64,000 bases of DNA from Chryseobacterium sp. T16E-39 (GCF_002216065.1 NZ_CP022282.1:2728001-2792000), one strand, 5' to 3'; counted from the first letter of the stretch, positions 42,406 through 53,000 are shown. Numbers and translations: made by a program. The notes: a model not told the origin generated them from the sequence alone.

Positions 42406-43914
42406 TTACCAGCCTGCATTTTGTTTTATAATCCCGTGGCTATTGACAATTTCGACTTGTGGAACTGCCCATACATTATGTACTGACGGATTGAAATTTC
42501 TGGAAGCCCAAACCACTTGTCCGCTGATTCCATGTAACGGTTGTGCATAAGTACTTTGAGCATCCCCCCAACGTACAAGGTCTCTGTGTCTGTCCGCCCA
42601 TTCACCTGCCAGCTCACAACGTCTTTCATGTTTCAGATCAGCTAGTGTACATCCATTTTTTGATGCTAAGCCTGCACGGGTCCTGATCATATTGATTTCA
42701 ATATCAGCATTCTGTCCCATCATAATTTTCGCTTCTGCTTTGATCAGAATTACCTCAGCATAACGCATAATTGGAACAGCAAGATCGGTGCACGGATAAT
42801 CTCCGTTGGCACTTACATGCCCACTGTTTAATGCATACTTAAATGCATCCATATATTTATTAAACTGGTAGCCTGTAAGAGAATTGGTGGAAGCATATGT
42901 TCTCGGGCTTCCATTAAAAGTAAACTGATCTCCTAATTTCAGAATCGTTGTATTCCTTCTAAGGTCTCCTGTTTCATATTCGTCATACAGTTCTTTGGTG
43001 GGTTGAAAATATCCCCAGCCATTATACAACCCCCAACCTTTATTTTCAAGCATAACACCTGGAAGAATACTTCCCACTGCATTAAATTTAGGCGTACTGG
43101 GTATAGACCAAATATATTCTGAACTGTAATTATTCTCAGCTTTGAAAACATCTGCATAATTGTTTAGCAAACTTCTATTTCCTTTAGTCATCACTTCATT
43201 AGCCCAAAATGCAGCATTTTGCCAGTCTTTCATAAATAAATAAACTTTAGCCAAAAGTGCCCATGCCGCAGCTTTATGAGGCCTTCCGTAATCTTTTGCT
43301 AAAAGTTGTTCCTGCGCAGGTAATAACTCAGCAGCTTTCTTTAGGTCAGCTACAATATAATTGTAATTATCCATTACATTTGCAGCTCTAGGAATAGGAT
43401 TGGTATCCGGCTCTTTTGTACGGTCTATGATTGGTATACCAGCTTTTTCATTCCCATAATTATAAGCGAGTTCAAAATACATTCTGCTACTCATAAATAA
43501 AGCTTCTCCCAAGTATTTATTTTTTATTGCAGCTGAAGTTTGAATATTGTCTATGTTCCTGATCACTCGGTTTGCCACTCCTATTACATTATATCTTTTA
43601 TTCCATTGGGTTTCAAGATCCCCTGCTGCAATATAGTTACTGCTGAAATTCTTCGCATTATCCGCTTCACTTTTTGCCCTTCCGGTCACCATATCATCAC
43701 TGGCATTGATAAACCAGAAAAATCCTCTTCCGTAAAATTCGCTATCAGATAATGGTTTATACATGGCATTAGCTCCAGTAATCAAATCATTTTCAGTCTT
43801 CCAAAAGCTTGCTTCAGTAGGTGTACCTTCTGGTTGAACATCCAATTCGTTTGCACAAGATGAGAGCACTACTGCAATCCCTGATACCCAAAATATTTTT
43901 TTGAAAAAATTCAT
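42406..43914 (-). CDS. SusD/RagB-family outer membrane lipoprotein
   Basis: A 502-residue surface lipoprotein (lipobox 'VVLSSC', Cys19) of the SusD/RagB family, all-helical TPR-type scaffold that caps a SusC TonB channel and captures its ligand. Characteristic segments include 'MYFELAYNYGNEKAGIPII', 'KAAAWALLAKVYLFMKDW' and the C-terminal 'RRCELAGEWADRHRDLVRWG'. It is 26 bases downstream of its SusC partner on the minus strand. The ligand is unknown; the following GDPD-phosphatase gene suggests a phosphorylated compound rather than a polysaccharide. No glycosidase genes are nearby. Confidence 0.88.
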   Translation of the reverse strand: MNFFKKIFWVSGIAVVLSSCANELDVQPEGTPTEASFWKTENDLITGANAMYKPLSDSEFYGRGFFWFINASDDMVTGRAKSEADNAKNFSSNYIAAGDLETQWNKRYNVIGVANRVIRNIDNIQTSAAIKNKYLGEALFMSSRMYFELAYNYGNEKAGIPIIDRTKEPDTNPIPRAANVMDNYNYIVADLKKAAELLPAQEQLLAKDYGRPHKAAAWALLAKVYLFMKDWQNAAFWANEVMTKGNRSLLNNYADVFKAENNYSSEYIWSIPSTPKFNAVGSILPGVMLENKGWGLYNGWGYFQPTKELYDEYETGDLRRNTTILKLGDQFTFNGSPRTYASTNSLTGYQFNKYMDAFKYALNSGHVSANGDYPCTDLAVPIMRYAEVILIKAEAKIMMGQNADIEINMIRTRAGLASKNGCTLADLKHERRCELAGEWADRHRDLVRWGDAQSTYAQPLHGISGQVVWASRNFNPSVHNVWAVPQVEIVNSHGIIKQNAGW

Positions 43915-43940
43915 TTTTTTAATTTTTAGTTGTTAAAAAA

Positions 43941-46829
43941 TTACAGCCCTATTTCTACCCCGAAAATGAATGAACGCGCCTGCGGATATCTTCCGGTATC
44001 CACACCATAAGTATCCATTCCTACTTCAGGATCAAAGCCTGTATACTTGGTGATGGTAAACAAATTGTTTGTTGTCACATAAATTCTCAGCTTGGTTACA
44101 TCAAGCTTCCCATATAATTCTTTGGGTAAAGAATAACCGATCGTAAGATTTTTCAATCTTAAGTAAGATCCATTTTCTACATAGAAATCCGATACTTTTG
44201 AATAGTTTCCGCTCGGATCTCCCTGTACCAACCTTGGAATATCCGTGTTGGTATTTTGTGGTGTCCAAGCATTGAGGATCTCCCTGTCCATATTATAGTT
44301 CTGCCCCGTTCCGCCCGGATTTAACGAAATAAACTTCAGTCCATTGAATATTTTGTTTCCATATACTCCCTGAAAGAAGACGTTGAGGTCAAAGTTTTTC
44401 CAGGTCATATTATAAGATAGTCCATAGGAAAACTTAGGATAAGGATTTCCGAGATTAACGAAATCATCATTGTTCAATGTTCCGGTGTTCCCGTCTTTTT
44501 TCAGGAACTTAATATCTCCCGGTTTGGCGTTCGGCTGTATCAGATTTCCGTTAATGTCTTTATAATTATTGATTTCTTCCTGGCTATTGAAGATACCTCC
44601 AGTCTTATAGCCATAGTAAGAATATAACGACTCACCTACTCTTATACGTGTCGGTTTTAAAACTCCCCTAACTCCATTGCTGTTGATAAAAATCTCATTA
44701 ACATCAGCCAATTGCTTCACCGTATTTTTTAGTTGACTAAATGTCGCTCCAATAGAATAAGAAAAATCTCCCGTCTTTTTGCTGTTATAATTAATCCCTA
44801 ATTCATATCCCTTATCCTGGAAGAGTCCTGCATTTATATATTGATTATTATAGGTTGCTGTACTCGGTAAGCTTACATTAAATATCTGATCTTTGGAGTT
44901 CTTCACGAAATAATCGAATTGTAAGGAAAGACTGTTATGCAGAAAAGAAGCATCTAATCCAAAATTGGTCTGTTCTGATTTCCCCCATTTCAAATTTGGA
45001 TTAGGCCGTGTGGTCGCATAATAAGCAATATTCTGAGAAGGATCCTGTCCGAAAATAATGTTATTCTCCCTGATCATCAGAGGATTTACTGCCTGAGGAG
45101 AAATCCCGCCCAGGTTTCCTAAGATCCCGTAACTTCCTCTCCATTTTAAATTTGAAAGCCATGAAATATCACTCATAAAATTTTCTCGTGACATCACCCA
45201 TGCACCGGAAACTGCATAGTAATTGGCAAAACGATTTTGCTTTGCTACCAAGGATGACCCATCCCTTCTGCCTAATACACTTACCACATATTTACCGGCA
45301 TAATCGTAATTTACCCTTGCCAGATAAGACACTAAGGATTGTTGGTATTTATAGCTGGAAACATCTTTATTGGTATCGGCTGCATTTTGAAGATGTTGAA
45401 AGACCTCTACCTCACTTCTAAAGTCATAAGATTTCGCCGCAAATCCTTCATCAATTGTTTTCTGAAAAGTAAAACCACCCAGGAAGTCAAAATTATGTTT
45501 GTTAAGAGCTATTTTATAAGTAAGAAGCTGTTCAGCAAGAGCCGTTGATGAATTGTTTGACTGATATTCAAGATTATTGGTATCAAAAATTTTCCCAACT
45601 TCCAAGACTCTGTAAGTAAAATTCTTAACGGTCCCTATTTTGAATGTCTGAGAAAAATTTGATCTGAATTTAAGATCTTTGGCTAAAGTAATCTCTGCAT
45701 AAGGATTGATAAGAATTTCATGGGTAGGATTCCTGATGCTGATCCTTTGAAGATAGGCTACCGGATTGATCATATCTCCGTAGCCTCCTGCCACATCAAT
45801 TGGCAATCCTGAAAAAGCTCCATTAGGGGCATATACAGGAACATTTGGTGGGTAATACATTGCCGCAACCAGTGCGCCGGTATAACCGCTTTTCGTATCT
45901 GCAGTATTCCCGTCAGAGTAATTGTAATACATATTTTCTCCGATTGTCAACCAGTCTTTGATTTTATGTTCCGAATTAACCCTGAAGTTATATCTTTTTG
46001 CCTGTGTATTTAATAATATTCCCTCAAGATTTCTGTGATTCATTCCCACAAAAAATCTTGATTTTTCACTCCCTCCACTCAGGTTAAGATTATATTCCTG
46101 AATCGTCCCGGTCCTGAAAATTTCTTTCATCCAGTCTGTTCTGGTCACTCTTCCATCTGCATATTTTTCAGCATTAAAAGCTAAAGGTAAACTTCCAAGC
46201 TTTCCAGCATTTTCAAATGCCTGATACATCACATCCTGAAACTCGGCAGCATTTAAAGATTCTTTCAGTCTCCATGCTTTGTTAATACCATATTTTACAT
46301 CAAAATCTACAGTGAGTGCTCCTTTTTTTCCTCTCTTAGTCGTAATAAGAATTACCCCTCCTGAAGATCTTGCTCCATAAATAGCTGCAGAAGCATCTTT
46401 AAGTACAGAAATATCCTGGATGTCATTAGGATTAATAGCAGGGGTCCCGTTAAACACCACTCCGTCTACAACATAAAGAGGGGTTTCCCCATTGATCCCT
46501 CCCAAACCGCGGATATTTACTTTTGGAGAACCATTGGGGTCTCCACCTTCGTTTACCACAGTTACTCCGGGAGTTTTGCCTTGAAGTACTTCACCTATTC
46601 CAGACAAAGATCTTGAACTCAGTTTATCCAGTGAGACTTCAGAAACGGCGCCAGATACTTTACTCTTTTTCTGCGTTCCATATCCTACAACCACAACCTC
46701 ATCTATGGATTTTTCTTTCAGGCTGTCTTTTTTCTGGGACAACAGTACCGGTGATATACACAGAGCACCAATTAATAGTCCCCGGCCTGTTAAATAGGCC
46801 ACCGAGACAGGGGTTTTCAATACAGTCAT
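43941..46829 (-). CDS. SusC/RagA TonB-linked outer membrane protein
   Basis: A 962-residue TonB-dependent receptor. After a hydrophobic leader, a TonB-box-like region is near 'IDEVVVVGYGTQKKSKVSGAV'. The plug (~45-175) includes 'LGGINGETPLYVVDGVVF' and 'ISVLKDASAAIYGARSSGGVI'; the 22-strand barrel follows, ending in an aromatic-flanked strand 'SFIFGVEIGL'. It lacks the N-terminal carboxypeptidase-like regulatory domain of many SusC proteins (compare the longer SusC at 50005). It imports a ligand captured by the partner SusD, energised by TonB. A -7 box (46852-46859) and a Pho-like repeat lie upstream. Confidence 0.9.
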   Translation of the reverse strand: MTVLKTPVSVAYLTGRGLLIGALCISPVLLSQKKDSLKEKSIDEVVVVGYGTQKKSKVSGAVSEVSLDKLSSRSLSGIGEVLQGKTPGVTVVNEGGDPNGSPKVNIRGLGGINGETPLYVVDGVVFNGTPAINPNDIQDISVLKDASAAIYGARSSGGVILITTKRGKKGALTVDFDVKYGINKAWRLKESLNAAEFQDVMYQAFENAGKLGSLPLAFNAEKYADGRVTRTDWMKEIFRTGTIQEYNLNLSGGSEKSRFFVGMNHRNLEGILLNTQAKRYNFRVNSEHKIKDWLTIGENMYYNYSDGNTADTKSGYTGALVAAMYYPPNVPVYAPNGAFSGLPIDVAGGYGDMINPVAYLQRISIRNPTHEILINPYAEITLAKDLKFRSNFSQTFKIGTVKNFTYRVLEVGKIFDTNNLEYQSNNSSTALAEQLLTYKIALNKHNFDFLGGFTFQKTIDEGFAAKSYDFRSEVEVFQHLQNAADTNKDVSSYKYQQSLVSYLARVNYDYAGKYVVSVLGRRDGSSLVAKQNRFANYYAVSGAWVMSRENFMSDISWLSNLKWRGSYGILGNLGGISPQAVNPLMIRENNIIFGQDPSQNIAYYATTRPNPNLKWGKSEQTNFGLDASFLHNSLSLQFDYFVKNSKDQIFNVSLPSTATYNNQYINAGLFQDKGYELGINYNSKKTGDFSYSIGATFSQLKNTVKQLADVNEIFINSNGVRGVLKPTRIRVGESLYSYYGYKTGGIFNSQEEINNYKDINGNLIQPNAKPGDIKFLKKDGNTGTLNNDDFVNLGNPYPKFSYGLSYNMTWKNFDLNVFFQGVYGNKIFNGLKFISLNPGGTGQNYNMDREILNAWTPQNTNTDIPRLVQGDPSGNYSKVSDFYVENGSYLRLKNLTIGYSLPKELYGKLDVTKLRIYVTTNNLFTITKYTGFDPEVGMDTYGVDTGRYPQARSFIFGVEIGL

Positions 46830-46851
46830 TGCATGTCTTTGTTTTCGGATG

Positions 46852-46859
46852 CAAAATTA
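46852..46859 (-). promoter_or_regulatory. -7 box for the minus-strand SusCD-phosphatase operon
   Basis: On the minus strand this reads TAATTTTG, an exact TAnnTTTG match, 22 bases before the SusC ATG. Confidence 0.6.
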
Positions 46860-46882
46860 GAACAGCTTTATTGGTAGGGTCA

Positions 46883-46909
46883 TTAACATTTTTTTATATT
46901 TTTATTAAG
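46883..46909 (-). promoter_or_regulatory. Pho-box-like repeats upstream of minus-strand SusC
   Basis: TTAAC (46883), TTATA (46894) and TTAAG (46905) are spaced 11 bases apart, 23 bases upstream of the -7 box, where a -33 element or activator would sit. A second TTAAC-N6-TTAAG pair is at 47011-47026. The motif is partly palindromic, so its orientation is unclear. Confidence 0.35.
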
Positions 46910-47136
46910 AAATAGTAATTACAGCAATTAAAAAACCCACACAAATAACTAAATATCAAACAGATAATAATAAAATAAACATTATTCTCATATTCCCTAC
47001 ATGGTTAAGATTAACTTTATTTTAAGTTTAATGATAGGGATCAATAATAGCGTTACGTGGCAGAATATGATCATTTATCTTTAAGGCTGTATTTTCACAT
47101 AGAATAATTTATTGATAGAGTTCATTATTCTTTTTT
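46910..47136. other. Non-coding stretch upstream of the SDR gene
   Basis: The whole gap between SusC and the SDR gene (46830-47269) is 440 bases. Apart from the two promoters and the Pho-like repeats (46883-46909 and 47011-47026) I see no gene. A 40-codon frame without an ATG (47141-47263) overlaps the SDR leader and is not called. Confidence 0.5.
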
Positions 47137-47144
47137 TACATTTG
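47137..47144 (+). promoter_or_regulatory. Promoter of the SDR gene at 47270
   Basis: TACATTTG fits TAnnTTTG, with a TTG 22 bases upstream (within the 17-23 range). The leader would be about 120 bases, long for this genome. Confidence 0.55.
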
Positions 47145-47269
47145 CTGAAAATCAATTTCCATTGACTATAGATGAAGAATTAAAAATTGTGGTATTCGAT
47201 AAAAGACACAGAAAATTTGTCATTAGCAGGAAAAAGAATAAAAACAATTCTAAAAAGAAATAAAAAGAA

Positions 47270-48058
47270 ATGACCATTATCATCACCGGAACTTCATCAG
47301 GAATAGGTTTTGTTTTAGCAGAATATTTTGGAAAGAAAGGACATCACGTATATGGATTAAGCAGAAAACATACTGAAAGCCAATATTTCAAATCTATACC
47401 CACCGACGTTACTGACAACAATGCTGTTCAAAATGCAATTACTGAGATCCTGAAAACAGAAACAAAAATTGATGTACTGATCAACAATGCAGGAATGGGA
47501 ATGGTAGGTGCAGTCGAAGATTCTTCAAAAGAAGATATCCTGAAGTTATTCAATCTTAATCTGGTGGGTTCTGTTCAAATGATGAGCGCAGTAATGCCGG
47601 CAATGCGTCAACACAAATTCGGAAAAATTATTAATATTTCAAGTATAGGAAGTGAAATGGGACTTCCTTTCCGCGGATTTTACTCCGCATCAAAATCAGC
47701 TTTGGATAAAGTAACTGAAGCCATGCGCTATGAAGTATATCCATGGAATATTGAGGTGTGCTCATTACATTTAGGAGATATCAAAACCAATATCGCTGAA
47801 AACCGGGTAAGAACAAAAGTTTCTGAACCCTATAAAACTATTTTTGATAAGGTATATGCTTTAATGAATTCTCATGTGGGAGATGGAACAGAACCTTTAG
47901 AGGTTGCAGAATATATTGAAAATCTACTGGGCAAAAAGAAATGGAAAGCTCACTATTATTTTGGTAAATTCGGACAAAAAATTGGAGTTCCATTGAAATG
48001 GATCCTTCCTCAGGGAACCTATGAAAATTTAATGAAAAAATACAATAAACTGGACTAG
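47270..48058 (+). CDS. SDR family oxidoreductase
   Basis: A 262-residue short-chain dehydrogenase/reductase. 'IIITGTSSGIGFVLAEYF' is the cofactor motif at the N-terminus, 'LINNAGMGMVGA' follows, and the catalytic Tyr/Lys are in 'FYSASKSALDK' (YxxxK). The C-terminal region is longer than in the SDR at 37711, with a basic tail. Substrate unknown. It stands alone on the plus strand, between a Bacteroidota SusC gene and an Omp85-type gene. Repeat copy C follows its stop. Confidence 0.85.
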   Translation: MTIIITGTSSGIGFVLAEYFGKKGHHVYGLSRKHTESQYFKSIPTDVTDNNAVQNAITEILKTETKIDVLINNAGMGMVGAVEDSSKEDILKLFNLNLVGSVQMMSAVMPAMRQHKFGKIINISSIGSEMGLPFRGFYSASKSALDKVTEAMRYEVYPWNIEVCSLHLGDIKTNIAENRVRTKVSEPYKTIFDKVYALMNSHVGDGTEPLEVAEYIENLLGKKKWKAHYYFGKFGQKIGVPLKWILPQGTYENLMKKYNKLD

Positions 48059-48096
48059 TTTCCGGTTAGTATGAGATGTGCGGGTTTTTGGGACGA

Positions 48097-48170
48097 AAGG
48101 CAAAAAGCAGAGAAGCAAAATTGTTGATTTGTTAAATCGTAAAATTGCCAATCCAATGAAGGTTTGTTTA
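48097..48170. repeat. Interspersed intergenic repeat, copy C
   Basis: A third copy of the element: the core from 48120 reads ATTGTTGATTTGTTAAAT then CGTAAAATTGCCAATCCAAT, nearly identical at the 3' half to copy A. Preceded by an AAAGGCAAAAAGCAGAG block. It lies between the SDR and the Omp85-like gene. Confidence 0.6.
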
Positions 48171-48214
48171 TTTCAAGGAAGGAGAATTTCATAATGGTTT
48201 AAATAGGTGTAGTA

Positions 48215-49819
48215 TTGAAGTTATTTCTGAAAATATTTTTTGTATTATTTTGCGTTTTCGTTCAGGCGCAAAAGAAGATGTATTGGCTTACTGATCTACA
48301 AACCAAGCAGACAAAAAAAGTAAAAGACTCTGCCTCTGCGGTAAAGTTTCTTGATTCTTTGGCTCAAAGCAATTATTTTTTCACTCAATTAAAAGAAGTG
48401 AAAATAAAGGGAGACAGTACAGAAATCATTTATGATAAAGGCAAAAACTTTAATGAAACCTATGTGAATCTTTCAGATTCTATCGTTGGAAGGCTAAAGA
48501 TCAAAAAGGATTTTTTTACCAAAAATTTAGATTCAACAAAAAAAAATATCAACAAAAAATATATTGATGACGGTTATTCTTTTAGCAGAATCAAATCCAA
48601 ATACAAGGGTCAAAAAAATGGCTATCCCATTGTAGAACTGGAAATCAATAAAAACGATAAAAGAACGATCAATGGTTTTGTGATTAAGGGATATGAAAAA
48701 GTTCCCAAAAGGTTTATCAAAAATCTGGAAAAAGATTTTAAAGGAAAAACATACGATGACAAAAACCTGATCGCCATTAATAAGAATTTTCAGAGCCATC
48801 CATTTGTTTCTTTAGAACGCCCGCCGCAAACCCTTTTCACGAAAGATTCTACGCAGATCTATCTTTTTATGGAAAAGAAAAAGACGAATACTTTTGATGG
48901 GGTGATTGGTTTTGGGAATGATAAAACAGATAAATTTACACTCAACGGAACCCTGAACGTCAATTTCAGGAATATGTTTAATGGTTTTGAAACGGTCAAT
49001 CTATATTGGCAGCGAAACCCTGATAAAGGGCAGACATTTGATCTGCAGACGGATATTCCTTACCTCTTTAAATCTAATGTAGGTTTGAATATGAAGATCA
49101 ATATCTTCAGACAGGACTCTACTTTTGCCAATGTAAAATTACTCCCTGCACTTTATTATCATATTAACAACAGGTATAAGATTGGTCTGAGAGGAACCTT
49201 TGAAACCTCAAGCATCATCGATACTTTATATGTACAGGGTAAAGATTACAACAAAAAAGGGATTGGAGTATGGCTTGATATGACTGAGCCTACCGATATT
49301 GATCTTTTCCTTTATAAGACCAAAATTAACGCAGGATATGATTTCCTTACCACAACCTATACAAAGGATAATATCAAAGCCAATCAAAATCAGTTCTACT
49401 TCTTTGGGGAGCATAATTATCATATTTCAGGCAATCACTTTCTCAATATAAAAGCGGAAGGTGCAATGATGGATTCAAAAATTGAATTTTCGGCCAACGA
49501 ACTCTATCGCTTTGGAGGTTGGAATTCTATGCGAGGATTTAATGAAAAATCCCTTGCAGCCGATTTTTATTATTATGGAGGACTGGAATATAGATATCTG
49601 ATCGGAAGTCAGGCCTTTTTTGATTTCTTCGGACAATATGGACAGCTCAACAATAAATCCTTAAATGTAAAACCCAAGCTCTACAGTGTCGGCCTCGGAT
49701 TTAACTTCTTTATTCCTATCGGACTGATGAGTTTCCAGATTTCCAATGGTAACGAATTTGGAAATCCATTCAAATTTAATGACATTAAAATTCACTGGGG
49801 GATTTTAAGTAGATTTTAA
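48215..49819 (+). CDS. Omp85/BamA-family outer membrane protein
   Basis: A 534-residue outer membrane protein with a signal peptide (MKLFLKIFFVLFCVFVQAQ), POTRA-like N-terminal repeats (~residues 100-215, 'INGFVIKGYEKVPKRFIKN') and a C-terminal 16-stranded-barrel region ending in 'IHWGILSRF', typical of Omp85-family proteins (BamA, TamA, FhaC). The barrel contains 'RFGGWNSMRGFNEKSL', matching the conserved RGF-like loop (here M-R-G-F) of the family. It begins with TTG; the only nearby ATG is out of frame with an early stop, and the signal peptide starts exactly at TTG. It may assemble or export outer membrane components. Substrate unknown. Confidence 0.8.
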   Translation: MKLFLKIFFVLFCVFVQAQKKMYWLTDLQTKQTKKVKDSASAVKFLDSLAQSNYFFTQLKEVKIKGDSTEIIYDKGKNFNETYVNLSDSIVGRLKIKKDFFTKNLDSTKKNINKKYIDDGYSFSRIKSKYKGQKNGYPIVELEINKNDKRTINGFVIKGYEKVPKRFIKNLEKDFKGKTYDDKNLIAINKNFQSHPFVSLERPPQTLFTKDSTQIYLFMEKKKTNTFDGVIGFGNDKTDKFTLNGTLNVNFRNMFNGFETVNLYWQRNPDKGQTFDLQTDIPYLFKSNVGLNMKINIFRQDSTFANVKLLPALYYHINNRYKIGLRGTFETSSIIDTLYVQGKDYNKKGIGVWLDMTEPTDIDLFLYKTKINAGYDFLTTTYTKDNIKANQNQFYFFGEHNYHISGNHFLNIKAEGAMMDSKIEFSANELYRFGGWNSMRGFNEKSLAADFYYYGGLEYRYLIGSQAFFDFFGQYGQLNNKSLNVKPKLYSVGLGFNFFIPIGLMSFQISNGNEFGNPFKFNDIKIHWGILSRF

Positions 49820-49948
49820 GCTCAAATCCGATTATCACTAAAAATTCAACCGTTTAAAATAAAGCAAAAAAAGTGATATAAGTTGTTTTTTCTGCTTTAT
49901 TATTACATTAACATTCATTAAGTAAATTCATGAAATGATATTTTTATC

Positions 49949-49976
49949 TTAACATATCATTAAGATATAGGTAACA
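49949..49976 (+). promoter_or_regulatory. Pho-box-like repeats upstream of plus-strand SusC
   Basis: TTAAC (49949), TTAAG (49960) and GTAAC (49971) are spaced 11 bases apart, and the site ends 10 bases before the -7 box at 49986, where an activator replacing the -33 element would sit. The first two also form a palindrome TATCTTAA...TTAAGATA. Another TTAA pair (49908, 49918) lies farther upstream at 10-base spacing. Confidence 0.45.
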
Positions 49977-49985
49977 GTACAGCGC

Positions 49986-49993
49986 TAAATTTG
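49986..49993 (+). promoter_or_regulatory. -7 box for the SusCD-PLC operon
   Basis: TAAATTTG fits TAnnTTTG and ends 11 bases before the SusC ATG at 50005, predicting a leader of only a few bases. Confidence 0.6.
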
Positions 49994-50004
49994 TCCTCAA
50001 AAAA

Positions 50005-53000
50005 ATGAAGAAGACTTTAGCTACTTTTGCAATTTTTTTGCTCCCCCTATATTTAACTGCTCAAGAAATTAATATTTCCGGAAATGTAAAATCCGAAAAC
50101 GGAACTGGTGTTTCCGGAGTCAGTGTCACTGATAAAAACACAGGAAAATCAGCAACAACTGACGAAAATGGTAATTTCACGATTACCGCAAATCCTAAAG
50201 ATATTCTGGAATTTTTCTCACCCGATTATTCTTCCTATACTGTTGAGGTTTCTTCAAAAAGACAATATTCGATTGTTTTAAAGAAGGTGAATGAAAAGCA
50301 AATTGAAGGAGTGGTAATCACTGCTCTAGGTATTGCCAAAAAGAAAGAAAAAATTGGATATTCCACCCAGGAAGTTGGGACAAAACAATTTGAATCGATA
50401 ACGACTCCCAGCATCGGAAACTTATTCTCCGGTCAGGTTGCCGGATTAAATATTTCAAATCCTACCGGAATGCAGCAGGCACCTGAATTTACGTTAAGAG
50501 GAAATTCCAATCTGGTTTTTGTAATAGATGGTGTCATTGTTGAAAAAGAAGTTTTCCAGAATTTAGATCCTAATAATATTGATAACATCAATGTACTGAA
50601 AGGGGCTACTGCTTCAGCATTATATGGATCAAGAGGTAGATACGGAGCGGTTTTAATTACCACAAAAAGTGCTAAAAAGAAAGGCTTTACAGTAGAGTTC
50701 TCTCAAAATACAATGATCAGTGCGGGTTTTACCAATCTTCCGAAAACTCAGACTCAATATGGAAACGGATCGCACGGAAAGTATGAATTCTGGGATGGTG
50801 CCGATGGAGGGGTGAATGATGGAGACATGATCTGGGGACCTAAGTTTGTTCCCGGATTAAAGATCGCACAATGGAACAGCCCGATTCGGGATAAGACTAC
50901 AGGACAGGTTATCCCATGGTACGGAACCGTTGCAGGAAGCCAGTATAATGATAAATCAAGATATGAAAGAGTTCCTATTGATTGGGAATATCACGACAAT
51001 TTAAATACATTCCTAAAACCTGCTGTTATCAATAACAACAGCTTCTCTGTAAGTTACAAAAGTAATAAAGATATATACAGGTTATCGGGTAATTTCATGA
51101 ATTATGACGACAGAGTTCCTGATGCTTCCCTAAAACGCTACGGGATTAATTTCTCCTCAGAGAATCACCTGACGGATAAATTAATTTTTGATACAAAATT
51201 TAACTTTACCCAAACCTTTACTCCTAACATCCCCAATTACGATTACAACCCAAGTGGACATATGTACACTATTCTTATATGGATGGGGGGCGATGTAAAC
51301 GGAAAAGATCTAAAAAATCATATGTGGGTTCCCGGCCAGGAAGGAAGAACACAAGCAAACTGGAATTATGCCTGGTATAATAACCCTTGGTTTGGGGCAA
51401 ATTATTATAAAAACCAAAACCGAACGGATGTAATCAATGCTCAAACCGGTCTGGAATATAAAGTAACCAAAGATTTCTCTGTAAAGGGTAAAGTATCCAT
51501 TGTTGAAAATCACAATAAACAGGAAATTTTAAGCCCCTATTCTTATTTTAATTACAGTGCCCCAAGAAGCGGCGGGTATATTCTGAATGATGAAAAAACA
51601 TGGAATCTTAACTCGGATGTTTTAGCAACTTATAAGAAAAAGTTCTCAGAAAATTTCGACATTGCTGTTAACGCCGGAGCTTCCACATTCTATTATAAAA
51701 ATAATAAGGATAATGCTTCAACAGACGGATTGAAAGTACCGGAACAGTATGAATTATCCAACTCTGCAGGAGCCATAAAATACTACGATTATCTGAAGGA
51801 AAAACTGATTTACAGTACTTACGGTACTATAGATATTGGTTTGTATAATGCATTTTTCTTTAACGTTTCAGGACGTAATGACTGGTCATCTACTTTACCA
51901 AAGGCTAACAGGTCTTACTTTTATCCATCTGCTTCATTAAGTGCAGTTATATCTAACCTTGTTAAGATGCCAGAGTCTATTAACCTATTAAAGCTTTCTG
52001 CTTCGTGGGCGAAGGTAGCATATGATTTCCAACCGTATTCGATCAGGAATTATTATTTAAATAATGATGGAATAACTTTTAATGGAAACCCTACCAATTA
52101 TTATCCAACAACGTTAAATTATGAGAATTCTCTAAAGCCGGAACAGACAAAATCGTATGAACTAGGTTTAAGCGCCGGATTGTTTAACAACAGAGTAACA
52201 TTGGATGCTACTTACTTCAGGACTTTGGATTATAATAACATCCTTCAGTTTCCAAGTGCGGAGTCTTCAGGTTTTAAATCTCAATATGTAAATGGTAATG
52301 AATATACCACTAAAGGTTTTGAAGTCTCTCTGGGATTGGTTCCTGTAAGAACAAAAGATTTCACATGGAGATCCTTGATCAACTGGAGTACCTATGAACA
52401 AAAACTGACTTCTATCTATGATAATATGTCTAATTACAGAAATATCCAATTAGGAGAAAGAATGGATAGTTACTACGATTATACATGGCAAAAATCACCG
52501 GAAGGAAAAGTTATTCTAAATGCTGAAACAGGTATGCCTACCAAAGCTACTACTCCTACTAATTTAGGACATTTCAATCCAGACTGGACCTTCGGATTTA
52601 ATAACACTTTCAAATACAAAAAATTCACTTTGAACATCGGTATTGATGGAAGCGTTGGTGGGGTGATGAGGTCTCAGGTAGTTGAAAAAATGTGGTGGGG
52701 TGGAAAGCATCCGAATTCTGTACAATACAGAGATCAGGAATACGCCAACCCGGGAACTTATTATTTCGTTCCTGATGGTGTTAATTATAATGCCGCAACC
52801 GGTACTTACACTCCACATACCAAGCCTATAAGCTTCCAGGATTGGGCGCAGAACTATCCTTACCAGGCAAGAGTAACCGAGGCTGAAAGTGAAGAATTTG
52901 CGAATGTATTTGACCGCACCTTTGTAAAATTAAGATCGGTGATTTTAGAATATGACTTCTCCTATTTACTTAATCCTAAGGGATTCGTGAAAAATTTCAC

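Noticed and set aside
47141..47263. A 40-codon frame encoding a basic peptide just upstream of the SDR gene
   Set aside because: It has no ATG, begins inside a good -7 box and ends right before the SDR start; more likely a leader sequence.
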